Of a stretch of 64,000 bases of DNA, positions 18,239-25,780 are shown piece after piece. Below the pieces are notes generated by a model, which saw nothing but the letters and a program-made list of their open reading frames with translations, ran no database searches and had not been told where the DNA came from. Both the position numbers and the translations under genes were made by a program. Each line of letters starts with the position of its first letter. Position 1 is the stretch's first letter. This DNA comes from an uncultured Prevotella sp. (lineage in GTDB: Bacteria; Bacteroidota; Bacteroidia; Bacteroidales; Bacteroidaceae): the NCBI GenBank assembly GCA_934254985.1, contig CAKQMS010000005.1, positions 61,144-125,143 of the forward strand. The letters are read 5' to 3'.

Positions 18239-18331
18239 AACTGTTCGTATTAATTTAGTTAATATTTAGATTATAAGAATTTATAGGCCTTTATGAGAAC
18301 ACATAATTCTGCAATAGTTTTACATTCATTG

Positions 18332-18339
18332 CAAAGATA
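18332..18339 (-). promoter_or_regulatory. -7 element for the Ig/OB-fold protein gene
   Basis: The minus strand reads TATCTTTG (exact TAnnTTTG), about 93 bp upstream of the start codon. Confidence 0.55.
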
Positions 18340-18437
18340 GATATATTTATTAATATAAACCGAATATTAATATTAAAATTTTATTAAACAACTAAAATTC
18401 TTTAGTATAGAGAGGAAAATCTCACCAATATATTATA

Positions 18438-18477
18438 AAAGAAAAAAGGATAGCACATACTATGATGCACTATCCTT
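18438..18477 (-). terminator. Terminator after the PL1 gene
   Basis: Arms AAGGATAG and CTATCCTT (18446-18453, 18470-18477) are followed on the minus strand by TTTTCTTTT. Confidence 0.7.
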
Positions 18478-18503
18478 CTTTGTGATGATGATATAAATAT
18501 AGT

Positions 18504-20159
18504 TTAGTATATTCTTTTCTTTATGGTCTTACCTCTTTTCTCGATTACGATACCACGAGTAGGTTTGTTTACCTTCATTCCCTGAAGGTTGTAGTACTCG
18601 TTGGTGTTGTTATCGTTGTAGTCGATATCTGCGATGAGGGTAGGGTTGCTGTTGCCATTATTATAATAAGGTATACCGTCAACCTTGATTGTCTCTGGAT
18701 AGTATTCGTCTACGCTCTCAATGGCGTCGGCGTTACCAGCCTTCATCAAGTCTTCTACCAATGCGTTGCAATAAACCTCGATATTGGTATAGTAGCCCTT
18801 CTTGTCTATAGTATAAGCAGCTGCGTCGCTTGCATCCTTAGGATTTAAGCCGTGTGCTGTTTCCCAGATATCTGGCATACCATCGTTATCAGAGTCGAGA
18901 AGTTTTTCTGTTGAATTCAAGGTAGGCCATCCACCAACATCATTTTGTGAGTCGATGATACCTGCAAGCTTTGTTACGCTACCCTTATAGGTGGCAGTAC
19001 CATTCTTTGCTTCCTCTGCATAGCGAGCGTCTACAGCGTCGCGCTTGTATGAAGCTCCTGCATATGCAAGTACTTTCTCGAAGGTCTTCTGAGCAGAGTG
19101 GGTTGTTACTACTCCATGGTTTATAGGCTCTTTAAGCTTGATGGTGTCTTTTATAGTAGTGTTGCCATCGTCGATGATTACGCCATTCCAGTCGTAGTTT
19201 TCACCTTTGTCTCTAACATAGTTGCCATCTATATAGAAGTGACCATAGGTATTCTTTGGAATCACTTCGCCTTTTGCACCTGATGTGTGACCACATTGGA
19301 ACACGCGGTCTTTATTCTTTGTAGCAGGACCATACTTATAGTAGTTGTTTACTATATTATGGTAGCCACCCATACCTGCGTAGGCTCCGTTGCCTTTGCC
19401 CCAGTTGTACATCACATTGTTGCGCAAGTCTACCTGCTCAGCCTCTATGCTGCTTGCATAGTTGTCGGCAGAAGAGCCTCCCCAACCATAGCGGGCACCA
19501 TTGAGTCGTGGACAACGATTGGTATGGTGTGCCAAGAGATTGTGGTGGAAAGAAGCGCCTTTACCGCCCCATATACCTCCATATCCATGAGCACCCTTGT
19601 CGTGACCTGCGTTGTTGAGACTCTCTGCTACGGTACACCATTGCATGGTGAAGTTCTTATTGTCGTAGAATGAAGCAGTCTCATCGATACTCCAGCTCAT
19701 AGAGCAATGGTCGATGATGATGTTGTTGCGATTGCGTCCCCAGAAAGAATCAGCACCATCGTTAACATCTACGGCATTACCACGGCGCACGCGTATGAAA
19801 CGAATGATTACGTTGTTTGCCTTGTTCTCCAATGTGTAGTCACGGAGTGTGATACCATCGCCAGGAGCTGTTTGACCTTCTATCGTTACATCACCATTCT
19901 TAATAGTGAGGTTGCTCTTCAATGCTATTGTACCAGAAACATCAAATACGATAATTCGTTTACCCGATGTGTTCTGCAAAGCTTGACGGAGTGAACCTGT
20001 ACCAGAGTCGTTGAGGTTAGTGACATGAATCACCTTACCTCCACGTCCACCAGTAGTAGTGTATCGTGCAAATCCTTCAGCACCAGGAAATGCGGGAGCC
20101 TGTGCCATTGCTGCTGACATAGAAAGTGTGGCAGCGGCAGCCATTATAATTCTTTTCAT
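18504..20159 (-). CDS. Secreted pectate lyase, polysaccharide lyase family 1
   Basis: The start is placed at the ATG at 20159, which begins a proper signal peptide (MKRIIMAAAATLSMSAAMAQ). An in-frame ATG 45 bp upstream adds a charged stretch and is less likely. The 551-residue protein has the PL1 beta-helix: FPGAEGFARYTTTGGRGGKV, IIDHCSMSWSIDE, FHHNLLAHHTNRCPRLNG and a C-terminal DSDNDGMPDIWE calcium-type loop. It would cleave de-esterified homogalacturonan by beta-elimination and leave 4,5-unsaturated ends, which the adjacent GH105 domain can remove. It lies 55 bp after the GH28-GH105 gene, probably in one transcript. It ends in the shared C-terminal module (YYNLQGMKVNKPTRGIVIEK). Confidence 0.9.
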   Translation of the reverse strand: MKRIIMAAAATLSMSAAMAQAPAFPGAEGFARYTTTGGRGGKVIHVTNLNDSGTGSLRQALQNTSGKRIIVFDVSGTIALKSNLTIKNGDVTIEGQTAPGDGITLRDYTLENKANNVIIRFIRVRRGNAVDVNDGADSFWGRNRNNIIIDHCSMSWSIDETASFYDNKNFTMQWCTVAESLNNAGHDKGAHGYGGIWGGKGASFHHNLLAHHTNRCPRLNGARYGWGGSSADNYASSIEAEQVDLRNNVMYNWGKGNGAYAGMGGYHNIVNNYYKYGPATKNKDRVFQCGHTSGAKGEVIPKNTYGHFYIDGNYVRDKGENYDWNGVIIDDGNTTIKDTIKLKEPINHGVVTTHSAQKTFEKVLAYAGASYKRDAVDARYAEEAKNGTATYKGSVTKLAGIIDSQNDVGGWPTLNSTEKLLDSDNDGMPDIWETAHGLNPKDASDAAAYTIDKKGYYTNIEVYCNALVEDLMKAGNADAIESVDEYYPETIKVDGIPYYNNGNSNPTLIADIDYNDNNTNEYYNLQGMKVNKPTRGIVIEKRGKTIKKRIY

Positions 20160-20190
20160 AGAATTTCTTTGAATGTCTAATCTATTAGAT

Positions 20191-20217
20191 TCTTCACTCT
20201 TCACTCTTCGTTCTTCA
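20191..20217 (-). repeat. Short purine-rich tandem repeat at the GH28-GH105 stop codon
   Basis: On the minus strand the sequence runs TGAAGAACGAAGAGTGAAGAGTGAAGAA in effect: 7-bp GAAGAGT units directly after and including the TGA stop. It fills part of the 55-bp gap to the PL1 gene. Confidence 0.8.
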
Positions 20218-22788
20218 CTTTCCCTGTGGAAGCTGTTCCATCTCCAATGAAGCCCAGATGAAAGGACCTACGCCCTTAGCATCGTTGTCGCGGATAGGCT
20301 CGCTCATATAATAATTGAAGCTGCCATCACGCTTGAAGTTAGGCTTTTTTACGTATGGACCAGGAGCAGGGCCAAGGCCTGAAACTGAGCAGCAGTTGGT
20401 GAGAGAGATTGTCTTGTCGGCATTAACCTTGATGAAGTTGTTGATGATGCCGTTGTATGCCTTGATACCAGCTGCGCGGAATGACTCAGGAAGGTAGCCT
20501 GTTCTTGCACCCTTAAGCAATACGTAAGCAAACATAGAAGAGGCTGTTGACTCAAGATAGTTGCGGCTGTCCTTAACATCGAGCACGTCGTACCATACAC
20601 CAGTCTTCTTGTCCTGATAGTCTACTACCGATTGCATTGTCTTCTGCAACAAGGCTACTACCTTGTCGCGATTAGGATAGTCTGCTGGCAATACGTCGAG
20701 CACCTCGGTGATAGCCATAACATACCATCCCAAAGCTCTTGCCCATGTGTGCTGGCTGAGTCCTGTCTCCTTGTCTGCCCAGAAAGCGGTGTGGGTTTCG
20801 TCCCAAGCATGCTTCCAAAGGTTTGTCTTAGCATCGTATGTGCGAAGGTCGGTCTTTAGAATCTGGTCTACTGCATCTTTCCAGTATTTCTTCTGAGCCT
20901 TCTTCATACCCTTGATGCTTGGAGCAGCGAGAGTATAGTAGGGAAGACCCATAAAGATACCGTCGAGCCATACCTGGTTTGCATAGATAGCCTTGTGCCA
21001 CCACACACCTTCCTTGGTGCGTGGCTGCTTCTCGAGCTGAGAGAATAGTGTGGCAAGAGCCTTCTTCTGGTTTTCTGCTGGGAACAACTCGTTCATACGA
21101 TAGATGAACTTTGCTGTGCGTACGTTGTCGAGGTTATAGTCTTCAAGCTTGTAGCCTGTGATATTGCCCTGGGCATCTATCATTTTTGCAGGATATTCCT
21201 TGAGGTATTCTGCGATAGCCTCGTCCTTGTATCTATAATAAGTGTCGAGCATACCTTCCATTTCGATACCCATCACATAGCTCCACTTTGGCTTCTTTGC
21301 GAAGTCGAGCATATAGCTCTTTGGAGTGCGCTTCATCTCTGACCATGTCATCCATTGCGAATAGTTCTGATATGGCTTGTCAGCATCCTGAAGGATGAGA
21401 TTGCCGTTTATCATGAGGTTGTCAAACTTCACGTTGCGTGTCTTACCAGTCATCTTTACAGGCTGCTTAACAACGCCTGTGAAGTTACAGTCTTTAACAG
21501 TAACGTCGTAAACATTTTCAATCTCGTTCAAGCCGATGATCAAAACACCATAGTTACTCTTCTGGCAGGTTACATTCTCCATGTATACCTTGCGAACAGT
21601 AGGCTGGAAGCCACGATAGCAGATTTCCTTAGCTTCGTAGTCGAGATTAATCTTCAATACTGCCTCACGACATTGACCAACAGTAACGTTGCGCATGTTG
21701 ATGTTCTCAATCAAACCACCACGGCAGTTGTTAGTCTTGATTCTCAATACACGCTCAAGGTCAGGAGAGTCCATGTGGCAGTTCTCTGCATATACATTCT
21801 GGCATCCACCAGAAATCTCAGAACCGATAACTACACCACCATGACCATCTTCCATCTTACAGTTACGGATGATGATGTTTTTGCTTGGAGTGTTCCAAAG
21901 ACGTCCGTCGTTGTTGCGTCCGCTCTTGATAGCTATACAGTCGTCGCCAGTATGGAAGGTACAGTTCTGAATAAGAACGTTCTCGCATGCCTCTGGGTCG
22001 CAGCCGTCACCATTAGGACCTTCGTTCCAAATGTATACACCATCTACGGTGATGTTCTTAGAGAGCAATGGGTGGATAACCCAGAAAGGAGAGTTGGTGA
22101 GTTTTACATCCTTGATGAGGATGCCATCGCAACGGTTGAAGTTTACGAGCTGTGGACGCAAGCCTTGTCCTTTACCAAAACGTCTTTCATCTTCAGGTAC
22201 ACCATCCTCAGCATATTTCAGCAGACGTGCACGGCTACCCAAGTTTTGTGCTTCCTTGGTAATACCTTCTTGGAAGTTGAACTTCTTAGCTCCACACCAT
22301 GGCCACCAAGTTTCGCGGCTACCATTACCGTCGATGGTTCCCTTACCTGTGATAGCAAGGTCTGTCTCGCCATAGGCGTAGATACATGGAGAATAGTTCC
22401 AGCAACCTAAGCCTTCCCATGAGGTTTTTACCAAAGGATAGAGCTCTGGCTGGAAAGCAAAGAGAAGAGTAGCACCTTCCTCAACCTTGAGGTTTACGTG
22501 GCTCTTCATTCTGATAGCACCAGTGTTCCATGTACCCTTAGGCACAACGACTGTACCACCACCCTTAGCAGAGCATGTGGCGATAGCTTTGTTAATGGCC
22601 TTTTGGTTTACGGCAGCAGAAGCCTTTACCTTAGCACCAAACTGTGTGATGGTGAAAGTACGATCTGGGAACTGTGGAGTTCTGATGTTACTCTCGATTT
22701 GTTTGTACTCGCTTTCGTTCCAACCCTGTGCAAAAGAGCATAGTGGCAACGATAGCAACATGATTAATGTTGTCAGTAAATGTTTCAT
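20215..22788 (-). CDS. GH28 polygalacturonase fused to GH105 unsaturated uronyl hydrolase
   Basis: An 857-residue exported protein (signal peptide MKHLLTTLIMLLSLPLCSFA). Residues about 40-480 are GH28: NGDG (Asp261), Asp282-Asp283 in HTGDDCIAIKSG, GHG with His316, and RIK (349-351). Residues about 510-850 are GH105, an (alpha/alpha)6 barrel (WSYVMGIEMEGMLDTYYRY, VWLDGIFMG with the likely catalytic Asp, HAWDETHTAFW, HTWARALGWY). The two activities act in series: GH28 releases galacturonate, and GH105 removes the unsaturated residue produced by a lyase such as the PL1 encoded next door. Both halves keep their key residues. It is expected to lead the transcript that contains PL1. Confidence 0.9.
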   Translation of the reverse strand: MKHLLTTLIMLLSLPLCSFAQGWNESEYKQIESNIRTPQFPDRTFTITQFGAKVKASAAVNQKAINKAIATCSAKGGGTVVVPKGTWNTGAIRMKSHVNLKVEEGATLLFAFQPELYPLVKTSWEGLGCWNYSPCIYAYGETDLAITGKGTIDGNGSRETWWPWCGAKKFNFQEGITKEAQNLGSRARLLKYAEDGVPEDERRFGKGQGLRPQLVNFNRCDGILIKDVKLTNSPFWVIHPLLSKNITVDGVYIWNEGPNGDGCDPEACENVLIQNCTFHTGDDCIAIKSGRNNDGRLWNTPSKNIIIRNCKMEDGHGGVVIGSEISGGCQNVYAENCHMDSPDLERVLRIKTNNCRGGLIENINMRNVTVGQCREAVLKINLDYEAKEICYRGFQPTVRKVYMENVTCQKSNYGVLIIGLNEIENVYDVTVKDCNFTGVVKQPVKMTGKTRNVKFDNLMINGNLILQDADKPYQNYSQWMTWSEMKRTPKSYMLDFAKKPKWSYVMGIEMEGMLDTYYRYKDEAIAEYLKEYPAKMIDAQGNITGYKLEDYNLDNVRTAKFIYRMNELFPAENQKKALATLFSQLEKQPRTKEGVWWHKAIYANQVWLDGIFMGLPYYTLAAPSIKGMKKAQKKYWKDAVDQILKTDLRTYDAKTNLWKHAWDETHTAFWADKETGLSQHTWARALGWYVMAITEVLDVLPADYPNRDKVVALLQKTMQSVVDYQDKKTGVWYDVLDVKDSRNYLESTASSMFAYVLLKGARTGYLPESFRAAGIKAYNGIINNFIKVNADKTISLTNCCSVSGLGPAPGPYVKKPNFKRDGSFNYYMSEPIRDNDAKGVGPFIWASLEMEQLPQGK

Positions 22789-22805
22789 TATATGATTGTT
22801 GATTA

Positions 22806-22869
22806 GTTTCCTGTACTGTGTGAGTGTTGACAGGTTTCCTGTCTTCTGGAATTTTGATTAGTTTCCTGT
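22806..22869 (-). repeat. Three ACAGGAAAC boxes in the GH28-GH105 leader
   Basis: On the minus strand ACAGGAAAC occurs at 22861-22869, 22834-22842 and 22806-22814, with start-to-start spacing of 27 and 28 bp. The outer two extend to ACAGGAAACTAATCAA. The middle one forms a GACAGG-AAA-CCTGTC hairpin. All lie between the -7 element and the start codon, hence in the mRNA leader. Confidence 0.85.
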
Positions 22870-22900
22870 AGCTTTTAGCGCTTGTAGAATAATCTATTTG

Positions 22901-22908
22901 CAAAGATA
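22901..22908 (-). promoter_or_regulatory. -7 element of the GH28-GH105/PL1 transcript
   Basis: The minus strand reads TATCTTTG, an exact consensus match, and predicts a leader of roughly 105 nt. No standard -33 box was seen. Confidence 0.55.
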
Positions 22909-23076
22909 TAAAAATAATACTTATATTCTTTAGAATTTTCGTTTATTTTATGTGACTTTTTGTTAAGTAGTTGATATTTAGGAAAATAGCTTATAGATAT
23001 GACTGTGGCTAAACTTGATATTTATTGAAAGATAGAGTAAAACATATGTTAAATAATTCATTTTCTTTAGGGAAAA

Positions 23077-23108
23077 TTTGGAAATGTCATTAATAAGGTC
23101 TATATTTG
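23077..23108 (+). promoter_or_regulatory. Full Bacteroidetes-type promoter in an intergenic region
   Basis: TTTG at 23077-23080, a 20-bp spacer and TATATTTG at 23101-23108 match TTTG-N19/20-TAnnTTTG exactly. No protein-coding gene follows on this strand before 24429. Confidence 0.75.
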
Positions 23109-23112
23109 CGAA

Positions 23113-23188
23113 AGTTTTTATGGATTTCGAGTTTTTTTCGAAATCATCCCTCGAGGTTGGTAGCATCCTGCACCAACCTCTTTTTTTT
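23113..23188 (+). ncRNA. Candidate small intergenic RNA (about 75 nt)
   Basis: A perfect promoter is followed within 80 bp by a strong terminator, with no credible ORF between them. The predicted RNA has hairpin 1, GATTTCGA (23123-23130) pairing with TCGAAATC (23138-23145) around a U-rich loop. A short CCCUC linker follows, then the terminator hairpin (23153-23161 with 23172-23180) and eight U. Both flanking genes are on the other strand. The start is estimated from the -7 box. It matches no RNA family I can name. Its target is unknown. Confidence 0.6.
23153..23188 (+). terminator. Strong Rho-independent terminator of the candidate sRNA
   Basis: Stem GAGGTTGGT/ACCAACCTC (9 bp, perfect) is followed by TTTTTTTT on the plus strand. 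There is no U-tract on the minus strand, so it serves plus-strand transcription. Confidence 0.88.
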
Positions 23189-23198
23189 GTTTTTTTGG

Positions 23199-23261
23199 CT
23201 AGAAGCTCTAGATAAACTAGAAGCTCTAGATAGTCTAGAAAATCTAGAAGTTCTAGAAAAT
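23199..23261. repeat. Tandem 18-bp repeat, CTAGAA-nn-TCTAGA type
   Basis: About 3.5 copies of an 18-bp unit (CTAGAAGCTCTAGATAAA and variants) run from 23199 up to the stop codon of the minus-strand gene at 23262. Each unit contains an imperfect CTAGA palindrome. Confidence 0.85.
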
Positions 23262-24221
23262 CTATCTATCTTTCTTTAGCCTCTCTATTTCTGCTTGCTG
23301 CTCATAATAAGCTTTCAAAGCCCTCTGTTTGAGGTCTTCGTAAGCGGCTTGCCATTTCGCTGCTAAAGATAGAGCGTCCTCAAGTTGCGCCTTTTGCTCT
23401 TCCATTAGCCTCTTTTGCTCCTCCTTTTGCTTCTCAAGTTGCTCCTTAAGCTCCAATATTTGCTTTATGAGCCTTGGATTTTCTTCTTCGAGTTGCTTTA
23501 ATCTTTCGTCTTGCTTTTGGCGATATCCGGTGCGGGCTTTGTACATGCGCTCTTTGATGCCACCTTCTGTGACGAATTCCCTGTCTAATTTAGCTAAGAA
23601 TGACATTAGCATCTTATCAACCATATGGCAGAGGGTGATTGCGCAGTTGCACATCTCTTCGTCGCTCCACTTAGAGAAGAATGGTTCGTAGTCTTCAAGC
23701 TTATTGTGGTAACGGCAGTAGCTGAGCATCTTGTCGTATCTGTCTTCTCCTTTGCGATAGAATAGTAAATGGCGAGATTTTATATAGTCTTCAAAGTCTT
23801 CGCGAGTTTCTTTTAATGATGCACGGGCTACATTCAATAGCTTAAGTTGCATTTCTGTTGATGTAACTCCGTCTGCTAATCCTTCTACGATATTCTGCTT
23901 GCATGAGCGTGCTGCTTGAATCACTTGATCGCGAGTGCGGTCTTTATAAAGATGGATGAATCGGTCGCAGAAGGCAAATGTGAGCTGATAGATAACATCC
24001 GACTTCTGATAAAAGAACAATGCATCCCAGTTAGCTTGCTGCTTAAGCACACTCGGTACTTTATCCTTCTCAAGCTTATCGTTTCCACTCGGAATTATAT
24101 CTTGTTCAAGCTTATCGTTTCCACTTGGAATTATATCTTGCTCAAGCTCTTTTCTATTTTGCTTTAAGCCTTTTTCTTCTTGCTCATTCTTTATTTTATC
24201 TTGTTCTGATTTATCTTCCAT
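23262..24221 (-). CDS. Four-helix-bundle protein (S23/suffix-domain type) with C-terminal coiled coil
   Basis: The start is placed at the ATG at 24221 (MEDKSEQDK); an upstream TTG is less likely. The 319-residue protein has three parts. The charged N-terminal region carries a 12-residue tandem repeat LEQDIIPSGNDK. The four-helix bundle domain (about 75-215) shows IYQLTFAFCDRFIHLYKDRTRDQ, in two overlapping blocks, and AARSCKQNIVEGLADGVTS, typical of the 23S rRNA intervening-sequence/S23 and 'suffix' families. A long Glu/Lys/Gln coiled coil follows (about 235-319). Related bundle proteins include Avd accessory factors of diversity-generating retroelements, but no reverse transcriptase is nearby. 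The function is unknown. Confidence 0.75.
   Translation of the reverse strand: MEDKSEQDKIKNEQEEKGLKQNRKELEQDIIPSGNDKLEQDIIPSGNDKLEKDKVPSVLKQQANWDALFFYQKSDVIYQLTFAFCDRFIHLYKDRTRDQVIQAARSCKQNIVEGLADGVTSTEMQLKLLNVARASLKETREDFEDYIKSRHLLFYRKGEDRYDKMLSYCRYHNKLEDYEPFFSKWSDEEMCNCAITLCHMVDKMLMSFLAKLDREFVTEGGIKERMYKARTGYRQKQDERLKQLEEENPRLIKQILELKEQLEKQKEEQKRLMEEQKAQLEDALSLAAKWQAAYEDLKQRALKAYYEQQAEIERLKKDR
24071..24149 (-). repeat. 36-bp in-frame tandem repeat inside the four-helix protein gene
   Basis: Two nearly identical 36-bp units encode LEQDIIPSGNDK twice, and a third degenerate unit encodes LEKDKVPS. Divisibility by three keeps the frame when the copy number changes. Confidence 0.85.
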
Positions 24222-24318
24222 AGTTTTCGGTAGTTTGATTTTGTAGATTGGGCTAATAATAAATGACAACGTAGAAGTTGTTAAATTATTGCCGAATTTA
24301 CATTATTTCACAGAAATA

Positions 24319-24350
24319 TTTGTTGTTTTGGAAAATAATAACTACCTTTG
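24319..24350 (+). promoter_or_regulatory. Promoter of the sigma factor gene
   Basis: TTTG (24319-24322), a 20-bp spacer and TACCTTTG (24343-24350) match the Bacteroidetes consensus. The predicted leader is about 75 nt. Confidence 0.75.
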
Positions 24351-24428
24351 CCAATACAAAACATTATTTAATAACAAAACGACACGCCTATAGGATATAC
24401 ATTTACTTAATAATAAAAAGATTAAGAA

Positions 24429-25025
24429 ATGAAGAAACTCTCAGAATTTACTGACGAGGAGTTGGCATTAGCTTATGCCAACGGAGATAACAAGGCGTTC
24501 GATTTGCTATTATCACGCAATCAGACTAAATTGTTTTCCTATATTCTTTTCGTGGTTCGTGACCGCGAAAAGGCAGAGGATATATTCCAAGAAACCTTCG
24601 TCAAAGTAATATCAAGGTTGCAGCAGCGACGCTATGTTACAAGTGGTAAGTTTGGCGCTTGGCTGATTCGTATTGCTCACAATATTATCATGGACTCTTA
24701 TCGTGAGCGAAGAATAGAGAATGTTATTGAGACTCCTGAAGATAACAATCTTACCAATATCAGTAGCGACAATTTGTTGGAGTTGAATATTGAAAATCAA
24801 TATGTCAACGACCAAGTGCTTGAGGATGTGAAGAAGATTATGAATCTCTTGCCAGATACACAGCGCGAAGTTGTCTACATGCGATATTATCAGCAGCTAT
24901 CATTTAAGGAAATAGCTGAATGTACAAATGTTAGCATCAATACAGCTCTTGGTCGTATGCGCTATGCAATATTGAATATGCGTCGTATGGCTCGCACACA
25001 AGAACTTGACTTGGAACTATATTAA
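24429..25025 (+). CDS. RNA polymerase sigma factor, ECF-type (sigma-70 family)
   Basis: A 198-residue protein with two sigma domains. Region 2 (about 25-95) shows DREKAEDIFQETFVKVISRL and GKFGAWLIRIAHNIIMDSYR. Region 4 (about 135-190) shows LLPDTQREVVYMRYYQQLSFKEIAE followed by a helix-turn-helix (CTNVSINTALGRMRYAILNM). There is no region 3 and no adjacent anti-sigma or FecR-like gene, unlike most Bacteroidetes ECF factors. It has its own consensus promoter, is followed by a strong terminator and is therefore monocistronic. The regulon cannot be inferred. Confidence 0.9.
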   Translation: MKKLSEFTDEELALAYANGDNKAFDLLLSRNQTKLFSYILFVVRDREKAEDIFQETFVKVISRLQQRRYVTSGKFGAWLIRIAHNIIMDSYRERRIENVIETPEDNNLTNISSDNLLELNIENQYVNDQVLEDVKKIMNLLPDTQREVVYMRYYQQLSFKEIAECTNVSINTALGRMRYAILNMRRMARTQELDLELY

Positions 25026-25049
25026 GATAGACTTATGCTAAAAAATCAT

Positions 25050-25101
25050 GGGGCTATACATTAGGAAGATATAATAATATCGCATCCTAATGTATAGCCC
25101 C
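25050..25101. terminator. Bidirectional terminator between the sigma factor gene and rpe
   Basis: Perfect 17-bp arms (25050-25066 and 25085-25101; GGGGCTATACATTAGGA) lie between convergent stop codons, with AT-rich flanks. Confidence 0.85.
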
Positions 25102-25121
25102 TTAATTATTCTATAGAGTTT

Positions 25122-25772
25122 TTAAAGATTCTTTAGCCAGCTAATAGTAGCCAATGGATCTTCTGCTTTGAATACATAACTGCCACTAACCAGCACATCG
25201 GCTCCTGCTTCAACGAGGCGTGGTGCTGTATCTTGTTGCACTCCACCATCAATCTCTACCAAGGCTTTGCTACCACTACGAGCTATTAGCTCCTTTAGTC
25301 TACCGAGTTTTTCTATAGTATGCTCAATAAACTTCTGACCACCGAAGCCTGGGTTAACGCTCATCAATAGTATCATATCGACATCATTGATGATATCTTC
25401 GAGCACAGATACAGGGGTAGAAGGGTTAAGAGTAACGCCGGCTTTCATGCCTGCTTCGTGAATTTCTTGTATTGTGCGATGCAGATGTCGGCATGCCTCA
25501 TAGTGTACGTTCATCATCATGGCGCCAGTCTTGGCTGTCTGTTTGATATAAAGTTCAGGCTGTTCTATCATGAAGTGAACATCCAAAGGTTTCTTGCAGA
25601 CTTTAGCTACGGCCTCAATGACAGGGAATCCGAACGAGATATTTGGGACGAACATACCATCCATGACATCAAGGTGAAGCCAGTCGGCCTCGCTCTTGTT
25701 TATCATTTCCATCTCTCCTTGTAGGTTGAGGAAGTTGGCAGCCAACAAAGAAGGTGAAATCAATGTTTTCAT
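25122..25772 (-). CDS. rpe: Ribulose-phosphate 3-epimerase
   Basis: The start is taken at the ATG at 25772 (MKTLISPSLLAANF), the usual family start; an upstream TTG adds seven residues. The 216-residue TIM barrel interconverts ribulose-5-phosphate and xylulose-5-phosphate in the pentose phosphate pathway. Family motifs are present: WLHLDVMDGMFVPNISFG (metal-binding His33 and Asp35), LDVHFMIEQPE, MSVNPGFGGQKF and VEIDGGV. The gene lies 8 bp after a small ORF on the same strand and may be translationally coupled to it. Confidence 0.93.
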   Translation of the reverse strand: MKTLISPSLLAANFLNLQGEMEMINKSEADWLHLDVMDGMFVPNISFGFPVIEAVAKVCKKPLDVHFMIEQPELYIKQTAKTGAMMMNVHYEACRHLHRTIQEIHEAGMKAGVTLNPSTPVSVLEDIINDVDMILLMSVNPGFGGQKFIEHTIEKLGRLKELIARSGSKALVEIDGGVQQDTAPRLVEAGADVLVSGSYVFKAEDPLATISWLKNL

Positions 25773-25780
25773 TTTGCTTA

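Noticed and set aside
23121..23216. A 31-codon ORF starting ATG inside the sRNA candidate
   Set aside because: It runs through the terminator hairpin and its U-tract into the 18-bp repeats, with poly-Phe stretches. This is unlikely to be translated.
23262..24221. Diversity-generating retroelement (Avd-like four-helix protein)
   Set aside because: No reverse transcriptase, template repeat or variable-repeat target gene was found nearby.
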